Shown here: one piece after another, positions 1-7,294 of the stretch | How positions within the stretch are numbered: the stretch's first letter is position 1 | Layout of the letters: every line of letters begins with the position of its first letter | Source of the DNA: Pseudomonadota bacterium | GTDB taxonomy: Bacteria > Pseudomonadota > Alphaproteobacteria > Rhizobiales > JAKPQE01 | Direction of reading: 5' to 3' | DNA: 37,166 nt | NCBI GenBank assembly: GCA_029572955.1 | Contig: JAKPQE010000055.1 | Span: forward strand, 1 to 37,166 | Program-made: the position numbers and the translations under genes | Notes under the pieces: generated by a model | What the model saw: the letters and a program-made list of their open reading frames with translations, nothing else | Told to the model about the DNA's origin: nothing | Databases searched by the model: none

Positions 1-150
1 GTCTGCGGTCAGCCATCCGAGCGCCCGGCAGATATCGGTGACCGGGCCGATGCGCCCGATGTGCAACGGATGGCCAGGCGGATACCCCGCTGCACGGTAA
101 ATTTCTGCGCTGACAAACAGCGGCGGATGACTTTTCAGCAAAGCTTGCAT
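1..150 (-). CDS. Histone deacetylase / acetylpolyamine amidohydrolase-like protein (N-terminal 50 codons only)
   Basis: The gene runs off the left edge, so only the N-terminus is visible. The frame is open from an ATG at 150 down to base 1. The visible peptide contains YRAAGYPPGHPLHIGRIGPV followed by DICRALGWL. This resembles the N-terminus of bacterial histone-deacetylase-like amidohydrolases, where a GHP motif follows an aromatic/proline stretch and a conserved Arg comes next. None of the zinc-binding residues lie in the window, so function is not shown. It is read away from the DsrE-like gene, with about 84 bases between the two starts. Base composition looks less GC-rich than the nif genes. 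Another family is possible because the call rests on 50 residues. Confidence 0.45.
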   Translation of the reverse strand, partial: MQALLKSHPPLFVSAEIYRAAGYPPGHPLHIGRIGPVTDICRALGWLTAD

Positions 151-176
151 TGCCTTTGACCTGTTTCATATCATAG

Positions 177-194
177 TATTCGGGTATCCGAATA
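177..194. promoter_or_regulatory. Candidate SqrR/BigR-type operator upstream of the DsrE-like gene
   Basis: The 18 bases TATTCGGGTATCCGAATA form an inverted repeat with 7-base arms and a 4-base centre. They contain ATTC-N8-GAAT, the form I recall for the sulfide/persulfide-responsive ArsR-family repressors SqrR and BigR. The site lies 41 bases before the DsrE-like start, inside an AT-rich stretch, and could also control the divergent gene. That the neighbour is a sulfur-family protein supports the reading. The repeat is seen directly; the regulator is inferred. Confidence 0.5.
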
Positions 195-234
195 TAAAGT
201 CCGGGTGCAGGCTGCTTTGGCACTTGAGAGAACC

Positions 235-753
235 ATGGCTGATACCAATTCGAAGAGCATGTCGATCATCGTGACCAAGGGCACGCTCGACTGGGCCTAT
301 CCGCCCTTCATCCTCGCCTCGACCGGCGCCGCCCTCGGCTACGACGTCTCGGTGTTCTTCACCTTCTACGGGCTCCTGCTTTTGAAGAAGGAGATCGATC
401 TCGAGGTCTTGCCGCTCGGCAATCCGGCGATGCCGATGAAAATGCCGGTCGGCCCGCAATGGTTCCGCGGCATCGACTGGCAGATCCCCAATTTCGTCAA
501 GTCGACCGTGCCGGGCTTCGAGCGGATGGCGACGAGCCTGATGAAGAAGACCTTCCGCGACAAGGGCGTCGCCTCGATCGCCGAACTGCGCGAGCTGGCG
601 CTCGAGGCGGGCACCAAGCTCTATGCCTGCCAGATGACCGTCGATGCCTTCGGCTTCGACCGGGACGAGTTCATCCCCGAGGTCGCCGGCTGGATCGGCG
701 CGGCGAGCTTCCTGCCCGAGGCGCAGAAATCGGACATCACGCTGTTCGTCTGA
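235..753 (+). CDS. DsrE/DsrF/DrsH-like family protein
   Basis: This is a 172-residue soluble protein of the DsrE/F/H-like superfamily, small alpha/beta proteins linked to sulfur or persulfide transfer. Family-like features are the N-terminal SIIVTKGTLDWAYPPFILAS strand-helix unit, a hydrophobic FFTFYGLLLL stretch, and near the C-terminus the CQMTVDAFGF segment carrying the only obvious candidate active-site cysteine. The ATG at 235 is chosen because GAGAG lies just upstream and it begins the conserved part; an in-frame GTG at 205 has less support. It stands 29 bases before the epimerase-like gene and is probably co-transcribed with it. The substrate is unknown. The palindrome at 177-194 suggests sulfide-type control rather than nif control. 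Confidence 0.8.
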   Translation: MADTNSKSMSIIVTKGTLDWAYPPFILASTGAALGYDVSVFFTFYGLLLLKKEIDLEVLPLGNPAMPMKMPVGPQWFRGIDWQIPNFVKSTVPGFERMATSLMKKTFRDKGVASIAELRELALEAGTKLYACQMTVDAFGFDRDEFIPEVAGWIGAASFLPEAQKSDITLFV

Positions 754-782
754 GCAATCGGCAAAACGGGGACGTGACTGCC

Positions 783-1790
783 ATGCCGAAAAAAGTGCTC
801 GTGACCGGAGCGACCGGCTTCGTCGGCAGTCATGTCCTTGCCGCCCTCGCGGCCGCGCCCGTCGAGGTCGTTGCCGCCTGTCGTGATGCCGCGCGCCTGC
901 CGCGGGACTTCGCCGGGACGGTGCGGATCGGCGACCTGCGTGACGAGGCCTATGTCGACGCCCTGCCCGAAGGCGTCGATACCGTCATCCATGCCGCGGC
1001 GTGGTCGTCCTTGTACGGCAACCGCGAGAACGCCGAGGCGCTCTATCTGCGCCCGACCATCCGCCTCATCGATGCGATCGGGCGCCACGGCGTCTCGCGC
1101 TTCCTCTTTCCGGGCACCCACGGCGCGGCGCCGCCGGGCGCGGGGCACGACGCCCGGACCCCCGGCCGGGCGCCGGCCTACTGGCCCCATCTCGGCGTCG
1201 TCGTCGCCATCGAGGACGAGATGCGCCGGCGCGCCGGCGAGCATCTGGCGATGGTCGTCCTGCGCCTCGGCCTGTTCGTCGGCGAGAATTACTCGCTCGG
1301 CCTTCTGCCGATCCTCACCCACCGGCTGAAGACCCGTCTCGTGCCCTGGATCGATGGCGGCCGCCCGCCGATGCCGCTGATCGACGGCGCCGATATCGGC
1401 GAGGCCTTTTGTCTCGCCGCCCTCGCCGAGGGCCTTGCCGGCTACGAGGCATTCAACATCCTCGGCCCGACGGTGCCGACGATGCGCGATCTCGTCACCT
1501 ATCTGAACGTCCGCCACGGCTATCCGCTGCCGCATTTCAGCGTGCCCTTCGCCCTTGCCTTCCCCTTCGCCAAACTCGTGCGGGCGCTCGATCCGGTGAT
1601 GCCGTTCGAGCCGCTGATCGTGCCGGCGATCATCCATCTCCTGCAGGATTTCGGTGTCGACAACGCCGCCGCCGAGGCCCGCCTCGGCTACCGCCCGCGC
1701 GTTGCCTGGCAGGATGCCGTCGATCGCCAGCTCGCCGAGATGGCCGAGCGCCAGACCGCGCCGATGTCGATGGTCAAGGCGCTCGGCTGA
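783..1790 (+). CDS. NAD(P)-binding extended-SDR / epimerase-like protein without a canonical YxxxK
   Basis: This 335-residue protein has a Rossmann nucleotide-binding start, VLVTGATGFVGSH (about residues 5-17), and the overall plan of NAD-dependent epimerases/dehydratases: DTVIHAAAW after the fourth strand and a C-terminal substrate region with FNILGPTVPTMRDLV. In ordinary family members a Tyr-x3-Lys pair sits before a conserved E-x-E-like helix. Here the equivalent stretch reads YWPHLGVVVAIEDE, with no Lys four residues after a Tyr, so typical SDR catalysis is doubtful. It may be a binding or regulatory relative such as the atypical SDRs. The start ATG at 783 gives the complete glycine-rich fold. 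It ends 12 bases before the end of the convergent protoglobin gene. No nif role is evident. Confidence 0.8.
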   Translation: MPKKVLVTGATGFVGSHVLAALAAAPVEVVAACRDAARLPRDFAGTVRIGDLRDEAYVDALPEGVDTVIHAAAWSSLYGNRENAEALYLRPTIRLIDAIGRHGVSRFLFPGTHGAAPPGAGHDARTPGRAPAYWPHLGVVVAIEDEMRRRAGEHLAMVVLRLGLFVGENYSLGLLPILTHRLKTRLVPWIDGGRPPMPLIDGADIGEAFCLAALAEGLAGYEAFNILGPTVPTMRDLVTYLNVRHGYPLPHFSVPFALAFPFAKLVRALDPVMPFEPLIVPAIIHLLQDFGVDNAAAEARLGYRPRVAWQDAVDRQLAEMAERQTAPMSMVKALG

Positions 1791-1802
1791 GGGTTGGGGG
1801 CG

Positions 1803-2252
1803 TCAGCCCGAGGGCGCCGCGCTCCCGTCGGCGGCGAGCGCCCGCACGATGTCGTCCGAAACGATGCGGTTGAGCGCGAGGAGCAGCGTCACCGCTTCCC
1901 CGGCGCCGGCCGCCTGGCGCAGGACGGCCTGCTGGAACGCGTCCTTGAGGTGGAGATAGGCCGTCACATACTGGCCGATGCTCAGCCCGATGCCGAGGTG
2001 ACGGGCGTGCATCTGTTCCAGCCGGCGCGCATATTCCTCGTCGAGCGGATGGCAGAACAGCTTGCGCCAGTGGTTGATCTGCTTGTGCTTCAGCAGCTCG
2101 ACGTCTGCCCGATCGAGGAGGAGCTTGTGGCCGGAGTTCTCGAGCCGGTCGTAGAAATCGGCGAGAATGCCCTCGATGTCTTCGCCGACCAGCGCCCACA
2201 AACGGTCCCGGGTTGCCGTCGAGATCGGATCGGGAACGAAGAACATGTCCAT
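1803..2252 (-). CDS. Protoglobin-type single-domain globin (oxygen or gas sensor/binder)
   Basis: The 149-residue protein matches the protoglobin / globin-coupled-sensor globin domain. It has the N-terminal helix LWALVGEDIEGILADFYDRL, the KHKQINHWRKLF helix, and RRLEQMHARHLGIGLSIGQY, where His85 is the likely proximal haem ligand, followed by YVTAYLHLKDAF. No signalling domain (GGDEF, MCP or kinase) follows, so it is a stand-alone globin. It would bind O2, NO or CO in the cytoplasm. It lies downstream of and on the same strand as the rnf operon, 152 bases after rnfH, so it might be a distal member or a separate unit. A 12-base palindrome lies 35 bases before its start. The oxygen-protection or sensing role is inferred. 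Confidence 0.82.
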   Translation of the reverse strand: MDMFFVPDPISTATRDRLWALVGEDIEGILADFYDRLENSGHKLLLDRADVELLKHKQINHWRKLFCHPLDEEYARRLEQMHARHLGIGLSIGQYVTAYLHLKDAFQQAVLRQAAGAGEAVTLLLALNRIVSDDIVRALAADGSAAPSG

Positions 2253-2286
2253 CGTGGCGGGACCGGCTGGGTGGGCGGATCGATAC

Positions 2287-2298
2287 TTAGGCTCCTAA
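2287..2298. promoter_or_regulatory. 12-base palindrome upstream of the protoglobin gene
   Basis: TTAGGCTCCTAA is an inverted repeat (TTAGG, CT, CCTAA) 35 bases before the protoglobin ATG in the rnfH-protoglobin gap. It could be an operator, but no regulator is recognised. Confidence 0.25.
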
Positions 2299-2404
2299 CA
2301 ACCTACCGCCACCGCCTGACGGGTCAAGGACACTAGCGTCGCAGGTCGGGCGCATCCGGCCCTCGGTGACCGGCATGACGAGGCGACGGCCGGCCGGGGC
2401 GTCG

Positions 2405-2665
2405 CTACTGGTCGCGGCGCTCGATCTGGTCCGGATCGGCGGTGATCGCCCGGTAGATCTCGACGCGGTCGCCTTCCTCGAGCGGCGCGTCGAGCTTGGT
2501 GATGCGGCCGAAGATGCCGACCTTCTGGTGCGCGAGGTCGATCTCGGGAAACTGGGCAAGGATGCCGGACCGCTCGATCGCTTCGCCGACCGTGCAACCT
2601 TCGGGCATTTCCATCTTCACCCAGATCTTGTGGACGGGCGTGACGTATGCGACGCCGATGTTCAT
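2405..2665 (-). CDS. rnfH: RnfH family protein (ubiquitin-like fold)
   Basis: This 86-residue protein of the RnfH (beta-grasp, ubiquitin-like) family is the last gene of the rnf1-type operon. The family signature is seen in MNIGVAYVTPVHKIWVKMEM, the VGEAIERSGILAQFPEIDL helix, KVGIFGRITKLDAPLEEGDR and the end VEIYRAITADPDQIERR. RnfH is not an integral part of the electron-transfer complex and its biochemical role is unsettled. In diazotrophs it is encoded with rnfABCDGE, and a part in nitrogenase iron-protein activity has been proposed. The ATG at 2665 begins the conserved strand. A gap of 97 bases with a small hairpin separates it from rnfE, unlike the overlapping genes upstream, so its expression may differ. 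Confidence 0.9.
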   Translation of the reverse strand: MNIGVAYVTPVHKIWVKMEMPEGCTVGEAIERSGILAQFPEIDLAHQKVGIFGRITKLDAPLEEGDRVEIYRAITADPDQIERRDQ

Positions 2666-2717
2666 TGCAAAGCCCCTTCCCGGACCAGAGTGCCTGCTCC
2701 AATCCGCTGTTATTGCA

Positions 2718-2735
2718 TCGTTTCTTGAGAAACGA
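2718..2735 (-). other. Hairpin between rnfE and rnfH
   Basis: TCGTTTC and GAAACGA are perfect 7-base inverted arms around a TTGA loop (+ strand reading). No T-run follows in the direction of transcription, so it is more likely an mRNA stability or partial attenuation element than an intrinsic terminator. It falls in the only sizeable gap of the rnf operon. Confidence 0.4.
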
Positions 2736-2762
2736 CCGGTTCCCGCTTCTTCGCACCTTGCT

Positions 2763-3458
2763 CTAGATGGTGATCTCCTTGCCGCCGACGTCGCGGTCGC
2801 CGCCGCGCGTGCCGACCGCGGCGCGGCGGCGCAGCTCGAAGCTGCGCTTGGCGGCCAGCAACAGCGCAAGGACGATGAAGCCGCCCGGTGGCAGGATGAG
2901 CAGCAGAACGCCCTTGTAGTCCGGAATGACGGTCGTCTCGAGAATGCGGAAATGCTCGCCCAGCAGCAGCGAGGCATTGGCAAACAGCGTTCCCGAGCCG
3001 AGGATTTCCCGGATCGCGCCGAGGACGACGAGGGCGAGCGTGAAGCCGAGCCCCATCATCAGGCCGTCGAACATCGCCGGCAGGACGCGCGCCTTCGAGG
3101 CGAAGCTCTCGGCCCGGCCGAGGATGACGCAGTTCGTCACGATGAGCGGGATGAACAGCCCGAGGACCTTGTAGAGATCGTGCAGCCAGGCGTTGATCGA
3201 AAGGTCGACGATGGTGACGAGGATGGCGATGACGAGGACGAAGGCCGGAATCCGGATTTCCGGCTCGATCAGCCGTCTCAGGAGCGCGACGAGGAAGCCC
3301 GAGGCGATCAGCACCGCCGTCGTCGCAAGGCCCATGCCGAGGCCGTTGGTCGCCGTCCCGGTGACGGCGAGGAGCGGGCAAAGGGCGAGCATCTGGGAAA
3401 AGACGACATTGTTCGCCCAGATGCCGTCGAGCGCGATGCGCCGGTAGTCGTCGCTCAT
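2763..3458 (-). CDS. rnfE: Rnf complex membrane subunit RnfE
   Basis: This 231-residue integral membrane subunit is homologous to RnfA and NqrD. It starts DGIWANNVVFSQMLALCPLLA, with Cys27 in the first membrane helix, and carries IPLIVTNCVILG with Cys110. In the family these two cysteines, with the matching pair in RnfA, hold an iron-sulfur centre inside the membrane. About six hydrophobic helices can be seen. The basic C-terminal tail KRSFELRRRAA is cytoplasmic by charge. Its ATG overlaps the rnfG stop by four bases (ATGA), pointing to translational coupling. It forms the RnfA-RnfE core that passes electrons across the membrane at the expense of, or coupled to, an ion gradient. Confidence 0.95.
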   Translation of the reverse strand: MSDDYRRIALDGIWANNVVFSQMLALCPLLAVTGTATNGLGMGLATTAVLIASGFLVALLRRLIEPEIRIPAFVLVIAILVTIVDLSINAWLHDLYKVLGLFIPLIVTNCVILGRAESFASKARVLPAMFDGLMMGLGFTLALVVLGAIREILGSGTLFANASLLLGEHFRILETTVIPDYKGVLLLILPPGGFIVLALLLAAKRSFELRRRAAVGTRGGDRDVGGKEITI

Positions 3459-4156
3459 CTCTCGCCTCCTTGCCGAGCCTTCGTCAGGCGCTCGCGGTTG
3501 GCCTCGAAGAACTCGAGCCCGGTCCTGACCGCCCCGACCACGGCGCGCGGCGTGATGGTCGCGCCGGAGAACTGGTCGAACTGGCCTCCGTCCTTGCGCA
3601 CTGCCCATTTCTCCTTCGGCGGATTGCCGAACGACAGCCCGAAAAAACCGAGGATCCAGTCGTCCTTGGCCGCCTCGATCTTGTCGCCGAGGCCGGGTGT
3701 TTCGGCGTGCTGCAGCACCCTGACGCCGAGCAGTCCTCCGTCGCTCGCCACGCCCATCAGGATGCGGATGGCGCCGCCATAGCCCTGGCCGACGATCTCG
3801 TAGGCGACCGCCGTGACGTGGCCGCCGGAAAGCGCCGGATAGATGGTGCGCGGTTCGCCGCCGGGCGCCTCGACCGCGTACTGGTCGTGGACGAGATCGT
3901 TGTCGTGCAGCTCGGCCGGCACGACGAGGGCGAGCGAGCCGAGGAGGTCCTCCTTCATGCGCTCGGCGATCGGCCCTTCGGTGGCGCCATGGCCGGTCGC
4001 AAGTAGCGCGGCGCCGACGAGCGCGAAGGCACCGAGCAGGAAGGCGAGATAGAGCGGCGATCGCCCGCCCGGCGGCGGCTTGCCGTCGTCCGATGGCTTG
4101 CCGGCGCGGCCGAAGAGGCGCGCGAGAGCCGAGGGCTTGCCTGTGGTCGAGGTCAT
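3455..4156 (-). CDS. rnfG: Rnf complex FMN-bearing subunit RnfG
   Basis: This 233-residue protein has one N-terminal membrane anchor (about residues 34-55, YLAFLLGAFALVGAALLATG) and a large periplasmic FMN domain. The flavinylation motif is DQFSGATIT, with Thr200 as the expected phosphoester-linked FMN site, the type made by ApbE, which is encoded in this window at 16097-17209. TPGLGDKIEA is also typical. An N-terminal extension of about 30 hydrophilic residues precedes the anchor. It is coupled to rnfE by an ATGA overlap and follows rnfD by seven bases. Within Rnf it carries electrons on the outer face, between the RnfA/E centre and RnfD. Confidence 0.95.
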   Translation of the reverse strand: MTSTTGKPSALARLFGRAGKPSDDGKPPPGGRSPLYLAFLLGAFALVGAALLATGHGATEGPIAERMKEDLLGSLALVVPAELHDNDLVHDQYAVEAPGGEPRTIYPALSGGHVTAVAYEIVGQGYGGAIRILMGVASDGGLLGVRVLQHAETPGLGDKIEAAKDDWILGFFGLSFGNPPKEKWAVRKDGGQFDQFSGATITPRAVVGAVRTGLEFFEANRERLTKARQGGER

Positions 4157-4163
4157 GGCGGCC

Positions 4164-5237
4164 TCAGCGCTCCTCGTAGCGGATCGGCTCGCCGGAACGG
4201 GTGCGCCCGTAGATGCGCGGCCTGACGACGTGGTCGATGAGCGGCACCGTCGCGTTCATCAGGAGCACGGCGAAGCCGATGCCCTCCGGATAGGCGGCGA
4301 AGGTGCGGATGACGAAGGTGAGGAATGCGACGCCGGCGCCGAAGATCAGCTTGCCGGTGCCGGTCGCCGGCGCCGTCACGTAGTCGGTGACGATGAAGAA
4401 GGCGGCAAACAGGAAGGTGCCGGACAGGAGCTGCGTTGCCGGATCGAGGAACCGCGCCGGGTCGGCGAGGTGGAAACCGCCGGAGAGCGCGGCCATGGTG
4501 GCGATCATGGCGACCGGCGCATGCCAGGTGATGACCCGGGTGGCAAGGAGGAAGAGGCCGCCGAGGACGAGGAGCACGGCCGAGGTCTCGCCGAGCGAGC
4601 CCGGCACCGCGCCGATCGCCAGTGGCAGGAGGCCGTGGCTGTTCGAAAGGATGTCCGGCAATGCCGTGCCTTGGCCGAGCGCCGTCTTGACCGTGCCGAG
4701 CAGCGAAGCGCTCGAGATCGCATCGAAGCCGGCATGGCCGAAGACGAAGATCGCGAGGCTTTCGGCAAGGCCGGGCGCCCCGGGCGAGAGCAGCGGCCGC
4801 GGCTCGAGGAACTGCGTCATCTCCACCGGAAAGGAGATGAGCAGGAAGATGCGGGCGATCATCGCCGGGTTGAAGACGTTCTGGCCGAGGCCGCCGAAGG
4901 CGTGCTTGCCGAGGACGATGGCGACGAAAGCGCCGAGCACGCCGATCCACCACGGCGCCCAGGGCGGCAGCGTCATGGCGACGATCCAGCCGGTGAGCAG
5001 CGCCGAACCGTCGAACAGAAAGAGCCGCACCGGCTTGCCAGCGAGCTTCAGGGAAAGGGCTTCCCAGAGCAGCGCCGCGACGACGGTGCCGCTGAAGAGG
5101 AACAGCGCCGGCCAGCCGAAGGCGTAAAGCCCGTAGGCCGTCGCCGGCACGAGCGCGACGGCGACGAGGCCCATGGTCCGCCCGACGCTCGCCCCGGAAT
5201 GGGTGTGGGGTCCGCCGATGGGTCCGCGCGCCGTCAT
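4164..5237 (-). CDS. rnfD: Rnf complex membrane subunit RnfD
   Basis: This 357-residue polytopic subunit is homologous to NqrB. Family segments include LGKHAFGGLGQNVFNPAMIARIFLLISF, the hydrophobic pairs at about 73-110 and 205-260, FFIVTDYVTAPATGTGKL, and the end VPLIDHVVRPRIYGRTR. The expected covalent FMN site reads DAISSASLL, with Ser178 where many homologues have Thr in an S/T-G-A-T motif. ApbE can use Ser or Thr, so flavinylation is still possible. The start ATG at 5237 overlaps the rnfC stop by four bases. It takes electrons from FMN in RnfG and passes them to the cytoplasmic RnfC/RnfB arm, or the reverse, when reducing ferredoxin for nitrogenase. Confidence 0.95.
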   Translation of the reverse strand: MTARGPIGGPHTHSGASVGRTMGLVAVALVPATAYGLYAFGWPALFLFSGTVVAALLWEALSLKLAGKPVRLFLFDGSALLTGWIVAMTLPPWAPWWIGVLGAFVAIVLGKHAFGGLGQNVFNPAMIARIFLLISFPVEMTQFLEPRPLLSPGAPGLAESLAIFVFGHAGFDAISSASLLGTVKTALGQGTALPDILSNSHGLLPLAIGAVPGSLGETSAVLLVLGGLFLLATRVITWHAPVAMIATMAALSGGFHLADPARFLDPATQLLSGTFLFAAFFIVTDYVTAPATGTGKLIFGAGVAFLTFVIRTFAAYPEGIGFAVLLMNATVPLIDHVVRPRIYGRTRSGEPIRYEER

Positions 5238-6721
5238 CCTTCCACCTCGACCCTGGCGGCTGCCTCGGCCTGCCGCTTCTTGGCTTCCCGTTCGGCCTTC
5301 ATGCGTGCCATCGCCTCTTCCTTCGCCTTGCGCTGCTGCTCCAGGCGATCGGCGCGGAACTTCGCCAGGCGCTTCGTCTCTTCCTGCTTGTGCTTGGTCC
5401 GCTGCTCGGCGGTGAGCTTGCCCTTGGCGTAGTTGAAGTACTGCACCAGCGGGATGTTGGCCGGGCAGACCCAGGCGCAGGAGCCGCAGGCGATGCAGTC
5501 GAGGAGGCCGATCCTGACGGCGCCGTCGAGTTCCTCCTTGCGGATGCGGGCCGCCATGTCGAACGGGGCAAGGCCGCACGGGCAGGCTGCGACACAGGAG
5601 GCGCAGCGGATGCAGGGCATGATCGGCCCCGTCGGCGCCTCGGCCGCCGCGAGCGCGAGCACGCCATTGACGCCCTTGACGATCGAGGCGCGGGTGCTGG
5701 CGAGCGGCTGGCCCATCATCGGCCCGCCGAGAAGCAGCCGCTCGGGCGTGCCGCGAAAGCCGCCGCACTGCTCGACGAGATGCGACACCGGCGTGCCGAT
5801 CGGCACCTCGAAATTGCCCGGGCGGGTGATCGCGCCACCGCTGACGGTGACGATGCGCGCGATCAGCGGCCGTCCGAGGCGCACCGCCTCGTAGACCGCA
5901 AAGGCGGTGGCGACGTTGTGGACGACGATGCCGATGTCGGCGGTCAGCGCCCGCGCCGGCGTTTCCTGGCCGGTCAGCGTCTGCACCAGGTGCTTTTCCG
6001 AACCCATGGGATAGCGGGTCGGCACCTCGACCACGGTGACGTCGGCAAAGCCCCCGGCGGCGACGGCGAGGCGGAGCGCGGCGAGTGCTGCGGGCTTGTT
6101 CGCCTCGACGGCGACGATGGCGCGGCCGACGCCGAGACCGTGGCGCATGATGCGCACGCCGTCGACGACCTCGGCGGTGCGCTCGCGCATCAGCCGGTCG
6201 TCGCAGGTCAGGTACGGCTCGCATTCGGCGGCGTTGATGACGAGGGTGTCGAGCTTGTGCCGGTTGCGCAGGTTGAGCTTGACCGCGGAGGGAAAGGTCG
6301 CGCCGCCCATGCCGACGATGCCGCTCGCCGCGACGCGCTCGGCGATGACGGCAGGGTCGACGCCGAAGGCATCGATCGGGGCGGGGAGCTCGCCCCATTC
6401 GTCGCGCCCGTCCGGGCGCATGGTGATCGTCTGGCCGGGCAGGCCCGAAGCATGCGGGGCGACGAAGCGGCCGATCGAGACGATCCGCCCCGAGGTCGGG
6501 GCATGCACCGGCGCCGACACCATGCCGCGCCCGACGGCGAGGATCTGGCCCTTCTTGACCGCATCGCCCTTGTCGACGACGGCCACCGCCGGCCCGCCGA
6601 TATGCTGCTGTAGCGGAATGCGCAGCACGCTGGCGAGCGGCAGCCGCTCGATCGGCCGGTCGGCCGACAGCTCCTTGCTCTCCTTGGGGTGGATGCCGCC
6701 GCTGATCCGGAAAAGCTTCAT
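5234..6721 (-). CDS. rnfC: Rnf complex NADH/ferredoxin-side subunit RnfC
   Basis: This 495-residue peripheral subunit carries FMN- and NADH-binding regions (NuoF-like) and two [4Fe-4S] clusters. The start GGIHPKESKELS, VGMGGATFPSAVKL (about 136-149) and AAECEPYLTCDDRLM are standard RnfC. Cluster motifs are Cys370/373/376/380 and Cys409/412/415/419. The tail from about 430 is a Lys/Glu/Ala-rich, coiled-coil-like extension, shorter than the long repeats found in enteric RsxC. The ATG at 6721 gives the usual N-terminus. It follows rnfB by 17 bases and overlaps rnfD by four. In diazotrophs this arm links NAD(H) to the low-potential ferredoxins encoded around nifB. Confidence 0.96.
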   Translation of the reverse strand: MKLFRISGGIHPKESKELSADRPIERLPLASVLRIPLQQHIGGPAVAVVDKGDAVKKGQILAVGRGMVSAPVHAPTSGRIVSIGRFVAPHASGLPGQTITMRPDGRDEWGELPAPIDAFGVDPAVIAERVAASGIVGMGGATFPSAVKLNLRNRHKLDTLVINAAECEPYLTCDDRLMRERTAEVVDGVRIMRHGLGVGRAIVAVEANKPAALAALRLAVAAGGFADVTVVEVPTRYPMGSEKHLVQTLTGQETPARALTADIGIVVHNVATAFAVYEAVRLGRPLIARIVTVSGGAITRPGNFEVPIGTPVSHLVEQCGGFRGTPERLLLGGPMMGQPLASTRASIVKGVNGVLALAAAEAPTGPIMPCIRCASCVAACPCGLAPFDMAARIRKEELDGAVRIGLLDCIACGSCAWVCPANIPLVQYFNYAKGKLTAEQRTKHKQEETKRLAKFRADRLEQQRKAKEEAMARMKAEREAKKRQAEAAARVEVEG

Positions 6722-6738
6722 CTGCCGTTCCCCTGCCG

Positions 6739-7275
6739 TCACGCCGCCAGCCGGTCCGCCGGCTTGGGCCAGTGCCAGGTGGCGAGGGTGTCGGTCTCGG
6801 GGCGCATGACGATCGCCCCGGTCGGGCAGGCCTCGGCACACTGCTCGCAGCCGGTGCAGGCGTCGTCGACGACGCCGTGGATCTGCCGCGACGCCCCGAC
6901 GATGGCGTCGGTCGGACAGCGCTTGAGGCACTTGGTGCAGCCGATGCAGAGATCCTCGAAGACGAAAGCGATGACCGAGCCCCGGTCGGCCATGCCGGAC
7001 AGGTCCGAGACGATGCCGAGCTTGTCGGCGAGCGCGCTCGCCAGCGCCTTGCCGCCGGGCGGGCAGAGACTGACCGGCGCCGATCCCGCGGCAAGGGCGG
7101 CCGCGGCCGCCGAGCAACCGGGATGGCCGCACTGGCCGCAATTGGTGCCGGGCATCATCTCCTCGATCTCGGCGGCGACCGGATTGCCCTCGACCTTCAG
7201 CAGCCGGGCGGCGACGCCGAGGCCGCCGCCGAGCGCGACGCCCAGTCCCAAGAGGATGCCCATGGCCTCGATCAT
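6739..7275 (-). CDS. rnfB: Rnf complex ferredoxin-like subunit RnfB
   Basis: This 178-residue subunit has one N-terminal membrane helix (MGILLGLGVALGGGLGVAA) followed by an Fe-S domain with Cys46, 49, 54 and 71 (NCGQCGHPGC motif), then two ferredoxin-type [4Fe-4S] sites at Cys110/113/116/120 and Cys140/143/146/150. The C-terminus is short, without the extra clusters of some clostridial RnfB. The ATG at 7275 has GGAG upstream; an in-frame upstream ATG at 7317 would run into rnfA and is not preferred. RnfB is the expected contact for soluble ferredoxins that then reduce nitrogenase reductase. Confidence 0.95.
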   Translation of the reverse strand: MIEAMGILLGLGVALGGGLGVAARLLKVEGNPVAAEIEEMMPGTNCGQCGHPGCSAAAAALAAGSAPVSLCPPGGKALASALADKLGIVSDLSGMADRGSVIAFVFEDLCIGCTKCLKRCPTDAIVGASRQIHGVVDDACTGCEQCAEACPTGAIVMRPETDTLATWHWPKPADRLAA

Positions 7276-7294
7276 GCGCGTTCTCCGATACGGG

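Noticed and set aside
218-223. TGGCAC as a -24 element before the DsrE-like gene
   Set aside because: No GC follows at the required ten-base spacing (AA is there), and it would leave no room before the start codon.
4164-7094. Single 976-codon minus-strand reading frame across rnfD-rnfB
   Set aside because: Its first two thirds are Arg/Pro-rich out-of-frame sequence opposite to the clear RnfC and RnfB frames; only the RnfD part is real.
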